Shown one piece after another: positions 48,844-57,850 of a stretch of 64,000 nucleotides of DNA. The stretch is from positions 1 to 64,000 of the forward strand of contig NZ_FUHW01000023.1 of the NCBI RefSeq assembly GCF_900163545.1. The letters are read 5' to 3'. The position numbers and the translations under genes are program-made. Position 1 is the stretch's first letter. Each line of letters begins with the position of its first letter. The notes beneath the pieces are model-generated. The model saw only the letters and a program-made list of their open reading frames with translations, was not told the DNA's origin and searched no databases. Source of the stretch: Arthrobacter rhombi. GTDB taxonomy: Bacteria; Actinomycetota; Actinomycetes; Actinomycetales; Micrococcaceae.

Positions 48844-48881
48844 GAGACCGGCCTCCAACTGCTGGTGATGGGTGTTGTTGC

Positions 48882-49124
48882 CTAGGCTACGTTCGAGGCG
48901 GCCATGGCCAGTTCCTCGATCTTGTCCGGGCGGAAGCCTGACCAGTGGTCGGCTTCGGTCATGACGACGGGGGCCTGCATGTAGCCGAGGGCCCGAACGC
49001 GCTCGAGGGCATCCGCATCCTGGGAGATGTCGACCTTCTGGTAGGCAATGCCCTTCTTGTCCAGCGCTCGGTAAGTGGCGTTGCACTGCACGCATGCTGG
49101 CTTGGTGTAAACCGTGACGGTCAT
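48882..49124 (-). CDS. nrdH: Glutaredoxin-like electron donor NrdH
   Basis: The 80-residue protein starts [20 protein letters not shown], with the CVQC redox site and the YQKVDIS and [19 protein letters not shown] segments specific to NrdH. It reduces NrdE after each turnover with electrons from thioredoxin reductase. It is the first gene of the operon; the promoter with NrdR-like boxes lies 140 bases upstream. Confidence 0.95.
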   Translation of the reverse strand: MTVTVYTKPACVQCNATYRALDKKGIAYQKVDISQDADALERVRALGYMQAPVVMTEADHWSGFRPDKIEELAMAASNVA

Positions 49125-49263
49125 GGCGTTGATCCCCTCGTACAAAATATGCGGTCTTCTTCGTGGTGTGTTCCCGGATTCCCGGGGGTCCGAAAGCGGG
49201 CCATCCGAGCGTTGGCGGGAGTAGAAACTGTTCCCGCCCCGTGGGGCGCTTCCTGAGATTTCA

Positions 49264-49310
49264 ATACTACATGTAGTACAAGGTTCAGCAAGCAACCCCT
49301 ATATGTTGTC
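49264..49310 (-). promoter_or_regulatory. nrd promoter with tandem NrdR-like boxes
   Basis: Two sites resemble NrdR boxes: ATACTACATGTAGTAC (49264-49279; its core TACTACATGTAGTA is perfectly palindromic) and ACCCCTATATGTTGTC (49295-49310; weaker). Their centres are 31 bp apart, three helical turns, as in known NrdR targets. On the minus strand TTGCTG (49291-49286) and TAGTAT (49269-49264) form -35/-10 with a 16-base spacer, so the first box covers the -10. Confidence 0.75.
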
Positions 49311-49551
49311 TTACAAGTATGTCATTCCCCACGGCGTTAGTCCACAGCGGGTGTGGAGAAACGCATCCCTAATTGCCGCACGAATCCGGGGTTCAGGCAG
49401 CTCCATCCACAGGCTGTGCATGGAAGATGCCCACAAGCCAACAGCTGGTGTGTCGCTCCGCGACGGCGTGTCGCCACCTCCTCGGAAAAGCGAGGGTCGA
49501 AGGCTCAGCGGTAGGCTGGATTCAACCTCAGCGGAAGGAACTCTAACTGAT
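49311..49551 (+). promoter_or_regulatory. poxB upstream region with two inverted repeats
   Basis: This stretch carries no gene I can support. TCCACA-GCGGG-TGTGGA (49341-49357) is an inverted repeat, and TCCATCCACAG/CTGTGCATGGA (49402-49424) is a second with 10 of 11 pairs matched. Both could be operators for the poxB gene that starts at 49552. Confidence 0.35.
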
Positions 49552-51276
49552 ATGACTACGGTCTCAGAACACATGATCGCCACCCTTCGGGCCAACGGCG
49601 TCCAACGAATCCATGGCGTCCCCGGAGACTCGCTCAATGGGATCACCGACGCGCTGCGCAAGGACGGGACGATTTCCTGGTCCAATGTCCGCCATGAAGA
49701 GGCCGCCGCGTTTGCTGCCGGGGCCGAGGCAACGATGACCGGGAACCTGGGCGTCTGTGCCGGCAGCTGTGGTCCGGGCAACCTGCACCTGATCAACGGG
49801 CTCTACGAGGCCAATAGATCACGTGTACCGGTTCTCGCCATTGCCGCACATATCCCCAGCGCGGAGATTGGCAGTAACTACTTCCAAGAAACACATCCTC
49901 AAGACCTCTTCAGCGAATGCTCGGTCTTCACGGAAATGGTCTCCACCCCAGATCAAATGCCGCGCTTGCTGGAAATTGCGATGCGGACCGCGATCGAAAA
50001 GCGTGGCGTTGCCGTGCTGGTCATCCCTGGCGACGTGGCACTGGCTCCGGCAACCAATGAGCGGATCACCCACATCCGCCGCTCCCACCCGGTCGTGGTG
50101 CCCTCGAGGGAAGAACTCGAAGAAGCGGCAGGCATTCTTAATGCTGGCTCCAAGGTCACGATCCTTGCTGGCGCGGGCGTGGCAGGTGCCCATGATGCCG
50201 TGGTGGGGCTGGCGGACACTCTCGGTGCACCTATCGTCCACGCCCTCGGCGGCAAAGAGCATATCGAATACGACAATGAGTTCGACGTCGGCATGACCGG
50301 GCTGCTCGGTTTCGCCTCGGGCTACCGGGCCATGGAAGACGCCGATACCTTGCTCATGCTGGGCACCGACTTCCCGTACCAGCAATTTTTCCCCTCCAAG
50401 GCCCGTATTATCCAGGTTGACCTTCGTGGCGAGCAGCTCGGCCGTCGTGCTCCGGTGGACCTCGGGCTGGTGGGCACGGTGGCCGACACCGCCGAAGCCC
50501 TCCAGCCGATGCTCAAGCGCAAGTCCCGCAGATCACATCTGAAGGATGCGCAGAAGCACTACCGCAAGACCCGCGAGAAGCTCGACGATCTGGCCACGAA
50601 GACGCGCAAGGGCAAACCGTTGCACCCGCAATTCGTTGCTCGGAGTCTGGATCGTCATGCCTCGGATGACGCTGTGTTCATTCCCGATGTGGGATCCCCG
50701 GTCATGTGGGCCTCCCGTTACCTGACCATGAACGGCCGGCGCCGTCTGTTCGGATCCTTTGCCCACGGGTCCATGGCCAACGCGCTCCCCCAAGCCATCG
50801 GAGCACAGTCAGCGGCACCGGGCCGTCAGATCGTTGCCATGTGTGGTGACGGCGGTTTGTCGATGCTCATGGGCGAGTTGCTCACCGTGGTCCAGTCGAA
50901 GCTGCCGGTAAAGATGGTGGTCTTCAACAACTCCTCACTGAACTTTGTGGAGCTGGAGATGAAGGCGGCAGGATTCGTGAATTATGCCACCGACTTGGAG
51001 AACCCGAACTTTGCCGAGGTGGCCAACGCGGTCGGGGTTCTCGGTATCCGGGTGGAAAGCTCTGCCGATCTGGATGCGGCCCTGAAGAAGGCCCTGGCCC
51101 ATGACGGACCAGCACTCGTTGATATCGTCACGGCGCGTCAGGAACTGACCATGCCACCGAACGTCACCGCTGAACAGGCCAAGGGGTTCGCCCTGTATGC
51201 CGTACGAACGGTCATGTCCGGCAGAGGCGACGAGCTATTGGACCTCGCGGCGACGAACTGGCGTCAACTCTTCTAG
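49552..51276 (+). CDS. poxB: Pyruvate oxidase/dehydrogenase (quinone), ThDP-dependent
   Basis: The 574-residue enzyme has three domains: the N-terminal PYR domain with HGVPGDSLNGITDAL and the catalytic Glu in VRHEEAAAFAAG, the central FAD/Rossmann-type domain (VTILAGAGVAGAHDAV) and the C-terminal PP domain with MCGDGGLSMLMGELLTV ... NNSSLNFVELE (ThDP/Mg site). The length and the MLGTDFPYQQFFP segment match PoxB, which oxidises pyruvate to acetate and passes electrons to the quinone pool. ATG 49552 was chosen; GGAAGGAA lies upstream. Confidence 0.92.
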   Translation: MTTVSEHMIATLRANGVQRIHGVPGDSLNGITDALRKDGTISWSNVRHEEAAAFAAGAEATMTGNLGVCAGSCGPGNLHLINGLYEANRSRVPVLAIAAHIPSAEIGSNYFQETHPQDLFSECSVFTEMVSTPDQMPRLLEIAMRTAIEKRGVAVLVIPGDVALAPATNERITHIRRSHPVVVPSREELEEAAGILNAGSKVTILAGAGVAGAHDAVVGLADTLGAPIVHALGGKEHIEYDNEFDVGMTGLLGFASGYRAMEDADTLLMLGTDFPYQQFFPSKARIIQVDLRGEQLGRRAPVDLGLVGTVADTAEALQPMLKRKSRRSHLKDAQKHYRKTREKLDDLATKTRKGKPLHPQFVARSLDRHASDDAVFIPDVGSPVMWASRYLTMNGRRRLFGSFAHGSMANALPQAIGAQSAAPGRQIVAMCGDGGLSMLMGELLTVVQSKLPVKMVVFNNSSLNFVELEMKAAGFVNYATDLENPNFAEVANAVGVLGIRVESSADLDAALKKALAHDGPALVDIVTARQELTMPPNVTAEQAKGFALYAVRTVMSGRGDELLDLAATNWRQLF

Positions 51277-51291
51277 TGCCGGATCTGGTCT

Positions 51292-51321
51292 GCGTGGAGC
51301 TCGGAAAACGGAGCTCCACGC
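51292..51321 (+). terminator. Terminator hairpin after poxB
   Basis: GCGTGGAGCTC and GAGCTCCACGC pair perfectly over 11 bases with an 8-base loop, 15 bases after the stop. There is no U-tract, but the position is right. It also faces the pseudogene on the other strand. Confidence 0.65.
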
Positions 51322-51333
51322 GGGCCGGCCTCT

Positions 51334-52140
51334 CTATTCCAGCTGGGCCCTGACCTCGTTCTTACGTATCTTTCCGGTGACCGTCTTCGGAAGCTCCGCA
51401 AAGACCCGCACCATCTTGGGCACCTGGAAACGCGCAAGGTGCTGCGTGGCGTGGGAGACGACTCGTTCCTCCAGTTCTCCGGCTATCGAGGAGGCGTTCT
51501 CACCACCGGACGTGATGATCTCCTTCAGCCGGTCGGAGAACCAGAGGACGGCATCTTCGATGACTCCTTGGCCTGCGGGTTCTTCCAGTATCCGGAGCAG
51601 ACATTCGGGGACCTGTAGGCAATCTCAACAACTTCACCGGCAGAGAGTCCCCTTCCAGTCGGGTCCATCATGCCGACCAGCACGGGTGGCGTTTGAATTC
51701 CCCAAAAGTTTGAGGCGTTCTGTAGATGGGCCGGCCTCTGCATGGCGGTGACCGGCAATACTTCCGTCTGTCCGGAGCTGGGGATGACTGCTGCCGGCGG
51801 ATACATCGCGTCCACGCGTTCGAGTAGTTCCGTGACATCGGCAATATCATCATGTGGGTCAACGGAGGATTGGAACCCCGGTTCTCACGAACGGCACTCG
51901 AATTGCTCAGCGAGGCAATGGTCACCGACAGATGGCTGGTTAGCGTCTCTTTCGGGCGCGTAGTCGTCCCTCACATGTAAAGGCACTGGACACTGTCCCG
52001 GCCGTCGATGAGTACGTGCATCGGATCAGGTGTGGCGCCTTCCACCAGGTCATCCCAACCCTTGGGTCGCTCTTTTGGTCACCGCCGATGGGTCTTGACC
52101 GCCCACACGTCGCGGACTCGTTCCGCAGTTTTCTTCGACA
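51334..52140 (-). pseudogene. Decayed acyl-CoA synthetase (AMP-binding) gene
   Basis: Read on the minus strand, fragments of an AMP-dependent acyl-CoA ligase run in order. First comes a DSVQCLYM-stop-GTTTRPKETLTSHL piece, the P-loop of the family, with an in-frame TGA at 51971-51973 where YTSGTT is expected. Then follow a piece with GQTEVLPVTAMQ and GYWKNPQA; a shift near 51585 into VLWFSDRLKEIITSGGENAS; and finally FQVPKMVRVFAELPKTVTGK and a normal stop. Segments are missing between these pieces. The upstream edge near 52140 is approximate. Confidence 0.85.
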
Positions 52141-52149
52141 CCGAAGCAG

Positions 52150-52702
52150 GACCGCAGCCGCATCACTCGGCAGCGATTGCTCGAGGCGATCCTCGTCTGC
52201 CTGGCCGATGAAGGGGTGGCAGCCGGCAACCGACAGCACCACGTCCTCACCCGGGAGGATCTGATCCTTGCGGCACTGGACGACATGGTCGAACGCCGTA
52301 GGGCCCTCGCCGTTGACGCTCCCCCTATCGGGGGATGGAAGCGGAACAGATCGAGGCCATCGTGAATTTTTTGCCGATCCGTATACCGGAACCCTGTGTC
52401 GCGCCGCGCTCCACGTGTCGACGGTCGTCGCCGTGGGTCAGACTCTCCGTGGGCGGATCATCCCCTTGGAACGGCAAGCTGGTCGCGATATGCACCGGCT
52501 GGCGCTGCAACTGCTCGATGTTGACGACAGCGACCTCGTGATGTCCGCATGGTTAAACCAGCTGGACGTGGCTCTCGGTCAAGCACGAGGGCGCTTCCCC
52601 GCTCCTCACGACGAGAGGGCCTGGCCTCTCCTCCCCGGGCTCAACTACCCGGGTCGGCGCTACCGGGTTAGCATGGACTCGCCGCGTATTACTACCGGGT
52701 AG
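52150..52702 (+). pseudogene. Decayed TetR/AcrR regulator gene
   Basis: On the + strand a frame begins RITRQRLLEAILVCLADEGV, the first helix of a TetR regulator. It jumps to HHVLTREDLILAALDDMVERRRA, so the recognition helices are deleted, and after a frame change continues as FFADPYTGTLCRAALHVSTV ... LERQAGRDMHRLALQLL, a TetR ligand-binding domain. The arrangement, divergent from the ligase remnant, is that of a regulator and its fatty-acid target. Confidence 0.8.
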
Positions 52703-52791
52703 CCCGCACGCCTTCTTCCTGCCGTAGGGAGAATACACCCGTTGCAGAGCGGAACAGTCTTCGCCATTGTTCCGACGCGAAGGAGTACTGA

Positions 52792-55062
52792 TTGACTGAC
52801 GCAGAAGAGCCCCCCGAGGGTTCAGCCGAACGACCTCACCCCAGGATCGACCGCAGCCGTTTCGGCATCGCAGGCCGCCGCAGGGAGCCCGACGCTCAAC
52901 ACATGCGTCCCCCCATTTCCAGCAGCGAACTGAGCAAGGGACCCGTCGAGCTCTCCGAGCACCGCGGGCCCCGGGTCAATTGGCGCGTCTTCGTCACCTC
53001 TTCGGCGATCATTTTGGGTTTCTCGGTCTGGGCGATGCTCTTACCGGATCAGGCGTCGGCGACCATGCAAGCTGCCGTGACGTGGATCTCGACCAATCTG
53101 GGGTGGTTCTACGTCGTAACGATCACCCTGGTCATCCTCTTCGTCCTCTGGGTGGCGCTCTCCAAGGAAGGCGGTGTCCGGCTGGGGCCGGACCATTCTC
53201 GCCCGCAGTACAACCTCTTCACCTGGGTAGCCATGTTGTTCGCAGCCGGGGTCGGCATCGACATGCTCTTCTACTCGGTCACCGGCCCCATCACCCAGTT
53301 CATCACCCCACCCTCGGCCACTCCCGAATCGGCTGAAGCCCTCCAGGACTCGGTAATTTGGACGATGTTCCACTATGGAGTCGCCGGTTGGTCGATGTAC
53401 GCCCTGCTGGGCATGGCCATGGGCTACTTTGCCTATCGGTGGGGCATGCCCCTGTCGATTCGTGCGGTGCTATATCCGCTCTTGGGCAAACGCGTACGGG
53501 GGGCCGCAGGGGATGTCATCGATATCTTCGCTCTGGTGGGGACCGTCTTCGGTGTGGCCACGTCCATGGGGATCGGGGTCGTGCTCCTCAACGTCGGTTT
53601 TTCCTGGCTCTTGGGTATTCCCGAGGGGCTGGCATTGCAGATCGCCTTGGTGCTCGTCGCCGTCATCATGACCGTGGCCGCCTGCGCCTCGGGGGTGGAT
53701 AAGGGGATCCGGCTCATCTCCGAGCTCAACCTCTGGGCCGCCGGCGCCATGATGCTCTACATCTTGATTACCGGCAAGACCGCTTTCCTGCTCAACGCGA
53801 TGGTCGAAAATATCGGCAGGTTTGTCCTCACCTTGCCCGAGCGCACCCTAAAGACCTTCGCCTACACCGATGGTGGCAGTGAGTGGATGGGAAGTTGGAC
53901 GCTCTTCTTCTGGGCCTTCTGGCTCGCCTGGGGGCCCTTCGTCGGGCTCTTCCTGGCACGGATCTCCCGTGGCCGCACCCTCCGTGAATTCGTGATTGCT
54001 GCGATCACCGCACCGGTCCTCTGCGATTTCTTCATCGTCACGATCTTCGGCAATAGTGCCCTCCGTCAGGTGCTGGAGGGAAACACCGACTTCGCCGAGC
54101 TGGCCATGGATAGTCCCGAACATGGCTGGTATGCCCTCTTGGAGATGTTTCCCGGCGCCCCCTTCCTGATCGGCTTGGCCACACTTTCCGGGATGCTGTT
54201 CTACCTGACCAGCGCGAATTCTGGTGCCATGGTCATGGCGAATTTCTCCTCCTCGATTCCAGATCCTTCAGTGGACGGGGCGAAATGGTTGCGGATCTTC
54301 TGGGCGGTACTCACCGCGGTGCTCACGGTTTCGATGATCGTTGCCGGAGGGGTGACAACCATGGAACACGCGACGCTGATCTTCGCGTTGCCGGTGACCA
54401 TCATCAGTTATTTGGTCATGGCCTCCTTTTCCAAGGTCCTGCGGATGGAACGGGCCGAACGAGAGGGGCAGGTGCGGCGCCGGCGCTCGATGGCCATCCA
54501 TGGCGGCCAGACCCCAGAGAAGACCTGGCGTCAGCGCCTGGCCCAGCTGCGTTCGTACCCGTCCAAGAAGGCCGTGGCACAGTTCGCTGACCGTGTGGTG
54601 GAACCTGCGTTGCAGGAAGTGCTCAACGAATTCAACGGTTTGGGCTACGACGCCGAACTGACGAGCGAACCCAATCTCGAAACGGGCATCAGCGAGCACA
54701 CCCTGCTGGTCAACATGGAAGACCACCGGAATTTCCACTACCAGGTAGCTGCCGTCGAAGCGCCGGCACCGATGTTCGGCGGGCGCAGCATGTCGCGACA
54801 GATCGACGTCTACTACCGGCTGGAGGTCTTCACCCAGACGGGAACCGAGGGCTATGACCTGATGGGTCTGACGGAGCAGCAGATCATCAATGATGTCCTG
54901 GACCGGTACGAGGCACATCTGGGGTTCCTCCACTACTCCAACGAGCATGACTACGCCTCGGTCCTCACCCCGGTCATGCCGACCACGACGGGAACCATTC
55001 CACGGATTCCAGCATCGGCCGATGACGTTGAACCTCTTGAAGAAGATCGACCCCAGCACTAA
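52792..55062 (+). CDS. BCCT family betaine/choline transporter
   Basis: The 756-residue protein has about 60 cytoplasmic residues, then twelve membrane segments with the BCCT pattern (WTLFFWAFWLAWGPFVGLFLARISRGRT; only part quoted as motif: WTLFFWAFWLAWGPFVG). A cytoplasmic tail of about 200 residues follows, as in BetT-type choline carriers. It probably imports choline, glycine betaine or a similar osmolyte with Na+ or H+. The TTG start at 52792 has AAGGAG six bases upstream. It lies 8 kb from the Rieske operon that could consume such a substrate. Confidence 0.92.
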   Translation: MTDAEEPPEGSAERPHPRIDRSRFGIAGRRREPDAQHMRPPISSSELSKGPVELSEHRGPRVNWRVFVTSSAIILGFSVWAMLLPDQASATMQAAVTWISTNLGWFYVVTITLVILFVLWVALSKEGGVRLGPDHSRPQYNLFTWVAMLFAAGVGIDMLFYSVTGPITQFITPPSATPESAEALQDSVIWTMFHYGVAGWSMYALLGMAMGYFAYRWGMPLSIRAVLYPLLGKRVRGAAGDVIDIFALVGTVFGVATSMGIGVVLLNVGFSWLLGIPEGLALQIALVLVAVIMTVAACASGVDKGIRLISELNLWAAGAMMLYILITGKTAFLLNAMVENIGRFVLTLPERTLKTFAYTDGGSEWMGSWTLFFWAFWLAWGPFVGLFLARISRGRTLREFVIAAITAPVLCDFFIVTIFGNSALRQVLEGNTDFAELAMDSPEHGWYALLEMFPGAPFLIGLATLSGMLFYLTSANSGAMVMANFSSSIPDPSVDGAKWLRIFWAVLTAVLTVSMIVAGGVTTMEHATLIFALPVTIISYLVMASFSKVLRMERAEREGQVRRRRSMAIHGGQTPEKTWRQRLAQLRSYPSKKAVAQFADRVVEPALQEVLNEFNGLGYDAELTSEPNLETGISEHTLLVNMEDHRNFHYQVAAVEAPAPMFGGRSMSRQIDVYYRLEVFTQTGTEGYDLMGLTEQQIINDVLDRYEAHLGFLHYSNEHDYASVLTPVMPTTTGTIPRIPASADDVEPLEEDRPQH

Positions 55063-55102
55063 TCCGGGTCGACGCGGCAGGCAGCTCAATGACCCCGGAC
55101 AG

Positions 55103-55136
55103 AGAAGGAGCCCCATCCGCAGATGGGGCTCCTTCT
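55103..55136 (+). terminator. Terminator of the BCCT gene
   Basis: A perfect 15-bp stem (AGAAGGAGCCCCATC / GATGGGGCTCCTTCT) with a CGCA loop, followed by TTGATG. It lies 40 bases after the stop codon. Confidence 0.85.
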
Positions 55137-55154
55137 TTGATGTCTCAATTTCGG

Positions 55155-55227
55155 TGGAGGTAAGGGGATTCGAACCCCTGACCTTCTGCATGCCATGCAG
55201 ACGCGCTACCAACTGCGCCATACCCCC
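55155..55227 (-). tRNA. tRNA-Ala (anticodon GGC)
   Basis: The 73-base cloverleaf on the minus strand has the acceptor arm GGGGGTA/TACCTCC, a D-arm, the anticodon arm TCTGC-ATGGCAT-GCAGA with anticodon GGC, and the T-arm with GGTTCGAATCC. The acceptor contains the G3-U70 pair, the alanine identity element. CCA is not encoded. It lies downstream of rsfS in the same direction. Confidence 0.97.
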
Positions 55228-55312
55228 GAAAGGGAGTTGCCGGTTTCGTTTCCGTCCGGACAACTCATCCATCATAGGGCACGGAATTTAGCCCGCGCAA
55301 ATCGACGGCAGC

Positions 55313-55720
55313 TTACTGTGCGGTGGTCTCCGGCTCGTCGGTGGTGGCCACGGTTCGGGCTTCGACGGGCAGTTCGATGGCGGGGCAGTCGCTCCACAAA
55401 CGATCCAGCGCGTAGAAGACTCGATCTTCTTGGTGCTGAACGTGGATGACGACGTCGATGTAATCCAGCAGGACCCAACGGCCGAGTCCCCTGCCCTCAC
55501 GGCGGACGGGGCGTAGGTCATACTTTTCGATCAGGGCTTCTTCGATGCCGTCGACAATGGAGTTGACCTGGCGCTCGCTATCTGCCGAAGCGATCAGGAA
55601 GGCATCCGTGATCCCCAGGCGTTCGCTGACGTCTAGGGCAATCTGGTTCTCTGCGAGTTTCTCCGCCGCGGCCAATGCTGCGGTTTGGATAACGTTCAGT
55701 GAGTATTCTGTTGCAGCCAT
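55313..55720 (-). CDS. rsfS: Ribosomal silencing factor RsfS
   Basis: The 135-residue protein matches the RsfS/Iojap fold: IALDVSERLGITDAFLIASADSERQVNSI (in part), EGRGLGRWVLLDYIDVVIHV and FYALDRLWSDCPAIEL. It binds ribosomal protein uL14 and blocks subunit joining in starvation. The tail is short and Thr/Glu-rich. It follows the unknown membrane protein gene and nadD, its usual neighbour in many bacteria. Confidence 0.95.
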   Translation of the reverse strand: MAATEYSLNVIQTAALAAAEKLAENQIALDVSERLGITDAFLIASADSERQVNSIVDGIEEALIEKYDLRPVRREGRGLGRWVLLDYIDVVIHVQHQEDRVFYALDRLWSDCPAIELPVEARTVATTDEPETTAQ

Positions 55721-55759
55721 GTGGCTCCTCGGGTCATGGTGCTGGTCGTCGGAGGACGA

Positions 55760-56896
55760 CTAGCCGTGGGTAGTGATCAAGATGATGCCGGTCGTGAGGG
55801 CTGCGGCACCCACGAGGAGTACCCCGAGGACTGTCCAGGCCCAGATATTCGCCCGCCTGGCCCCGCCCGTTTGGTAGTCCAGGGGGTCCAGGCCCTGGGC
55901 CGACCTGGCGCTCACGGGCTGGCGGGCAGCGTCGCGACCTGGTTCATCGGAAAACGGAGCCGAAGGCTCCCGCTCTTCGGGCTTCGCCCCGACGTTCTCG
56001 GACACGGCCCCGGGAGTCGGCGCCTCAACCGCGGGTCCTTTGCCGGTCGCGGGTATTTGGAGATGGAAGCCACTCGTCTCCGGGGCGTTGATCCCGGTAT
56101 TGGCCAGATCTCTTTCGGCTTTTTCCCGCCGCAGCCGGTCCATGGCCCCGGTGAACGGGTCGCCAGCCTGCTCGTCCTGGTTCCGGGTGGAGTGGGCTCG
56201 TTTCAGTCGTTCGCGTTCGGCCACCCGTCGGCTGATGATGGCCGCTCGTGCTGCGAGTTCACGCTGTTTGGCGAGGATCTCTAAATCGTCATGTTCTTCC
56301 TCGGCCTCGGCCCCGGCTTTCACCGGCTGTTCGAAGACCGTTTGGCGACGTGCTTCCAGGGCTGCTTCGACGCTGAGCGAGTCCTGCGTCTCGACGGGAT
56401 CCTGGACAGTTTGCGACGCGGGCTCCGCGCTGGGAGTAACCTCTGCCGCTGGTTCTTCCGTTGCGGCGGCAGCCCGTGCAGCTGCCAGGGCCTGAAGCCG
56501 GAGTTGGCGTCGGGTCAGTGGGGCTGGTTCGTCCCCGCTGGGCTGGCTGCTGGCCGGTGCGGCAGGTGGCTGTGCCGCGGCTTCGCGACGTGCCTTCAAT
56601 GCTTCGCGGTCCCGGGCCCGCTGCAGGGAGCTGCGCTCACCCGGTTCACTCTGCTCTTCGCGTTCGGGCACCATATCGAAGGGGACGTCCGCGGCGCGTC
56701 TGCTGCGGTTGGCCTTGGTGACGCGATCGAGCTCGTTGGTGTCCCCGGATGAGCGCGGTTCCGGCTGCGCAGCAGCGTCTTCCCCCGGGACTTGCCCACG
56801 ATCGTGGCCGCCGTCAGCGCTTTCGCTGACACGGCGTTGTTCACGCAGGGATCGCCGCGTTGGCGTACGTCCCAAATCGTCGCTCATGTTGTCCAT
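55760..56896 (-). CDS. Charged, Ala/Glu/Arg-rich protein with one C-terminal membrane helix
   Basis: I do not recognise the family. The roughly 378-residue protein is low-complexity, rich in Ala, Arg, Glu and Pro, with predicted coiled-coil stretches (RRQLRLQALAAARAAAATEE; ILAKQRELAARAAIISRR) and a single hydrophobic helix at the C-terminus (WAWTVLGVLLVGAAALTTGI). It would be a tail-anchored membrane protein facing the cytoplasm. The ATG at 56896 lies nine bases after GAGGGGGA; an ATG at 56887 is possible. It lies between nadD and rsfS, a common position for poorly conserved actinobacterial proteins. Confidence 0.75.
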   Translation of the reverse strand: MDNMSDDLGRTPTRRSLREQRRVSESADGGHDRGQVPGEDAAAQPEPRSSGDTNELDRVTKANRSRRAADVPFDMVPEREEQSEPGERSSLQRARDREALKARREAAAQPPAAPASSQPSGDEPAPLTRRQLRLQALAAARAAAATEEPAAEVTPSAEPASQTVQDPVETQDSLSVEAALEARRQTVFEQPVKAGAEAEEEHDDLEILAKQRELAARAAIISRRVAERERLKRAHSTRNQDEQAGDPFTGAMDRLRREKAERDLANTGINAPETSGFHLQIPATGKGPAVEAPTPGAVSENVGAKPEEREPSAPFSDEPGRDAARQPVSARSAQGLDPLDYQTGGARRANIWAWTVLGVLLVGAAALTTGIILITTHG

Positions 56897-56911
56897 TCCA
56901 GGCAATCCCCC

Positions 56912-57481
56912 TCAGGTGTCGCCGTCGTAGTGATACAACTCGTATTTCGCAATGTACTGAACCACCCCATCGGGCACCAGATACCAGACCGGCTTATTCG
57001 CCTTGACCCGGTCCCGGCAAGCCGTCGAGGAGATGGCCATCGCCGGAACTTCCAGCAGGCTGATATCCGTCCGGCCCAGATCCGGGAGTTCATGTCCCGG
57101 ACGGGTGACACCGACGAAATGCGCCAGGCTCCACAGTTCGTCAATGTCCTTCCAAGACATAATCCGCTCCAGCGCGTCGGCCCCGGTGATGAAGAACAAT
57201 TCGGCGTTCGGCCGAAGCCGGCGTAGATCCCGCAAGGTATCGATGGTGTAGGTCGGGCCCGGGCGGTCGATATCCACCCGGCTGACCGTAAAGCGCGGGT
57301 TCGATGCCGTAGCCACCACCGTCATCAGGTAGCGGTGTTCGGAATCGGCAACGTCTTGACCCGACTTCTGCCATGGCTGCCCCGTGGGAACAAAGACGAC
57401 CTCGTCCAAGTCGAACTCCGCGGCCACTTCGCTGGCAACCACTAGGTGCCCGTGGTGGATGGGGTCAAAGGTACCCCCCAT
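56912..57481 (-). CDS. nadD: Nicotinate-nucleotide adenylyltransferase NadD
   Basis: The protein carries [12 protein letters not shown] (ATP-binding HxGH), [25 protein letters not shown] and [10 protein letters not shown] (ISSTxxR), the NadD signature for NAD synthesis. The first available ATG (57481) starts at MGGTFDP, cutting off the RLGV strand that normally precedes it. That strand is encoded upstream in frame, but without ATG, GTG or TTG for 43 codons. Either an unusual start codon is used or the N-terminus is truly short. The start is uncertain; the function is not. Confidence 0.9.
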   Translation of the reverse strand: MGGTFDPIHHGHLVVASEVAAEFDLDEVVFVPTGQPWQKSGQDVADSEHRYLMTVVATASNPRFTVSRVDIDRPGPTYTIDTLRDLRRLRPNAELFFITGADALERIMSWKDIDELWSLAHFVGVTRPGHELPDLGRTDISLLEVPAMAISSTACRDRVKANKPVWYLVPDGVVQYIAKYELYHYDGDT

Positions 57482-57527
57482 GACACCAAGACGGACCGGC
57501 CTCTGGGACCCGACCGCCTGCGATCTA

Positions 57528-57749
57528 CTAGTGATCGTCGTGGCCGTGCTTGTTCGAGAACTGCTTGTGGACGTCCTCGGCTTCGATCTGTCCTTCGTGC
57601 CGGTTGCCGACATTCGTGAAGGAAACAGCGACGAAAAGCAGCAGGAGGAAGAAGGCGAAAATTCCTCCACCGATAAGATAGGGCCAGTTTCCGGCGCTTT
57701 CGGCCTCCGCGCCGCTTGCCATGACCGTACCCAAGACCTGCGTGAGCAT
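57528..57749 (-). CDS. Small single-span membrane protein (73 aa)
   Basis: The protein has one hydrophobic helix ([20 protein letters not shown]) at about 25-44, then an acidic/His-rich tail ending KHGHDDH. AAGGAG lies five bases before the ATG at 57749. I do not recognise a named family. Similar small genes sit between proA and nadD in related actinobacteria. The His-rich end could bind metal, but this is speculation. Confidence 0.75.
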   Translation of the reverse strand: MLTQVLGTVMASGAEAESAGNWPYLIGGGIFAFFLLLLFVAVSFTNVGNRHEGQIEAEDVHKQFSNKHGHDDH

Positions 57750-57850
57750 TTTTCTCCTTCGTGCCCGTCGTCGACCGGCGCCCCCAACGGGCGATGCGAT
57801 CCGTCGATCGTCTGATGTCTGCCTACCATCCTACCCACCTGCGAGGCACT

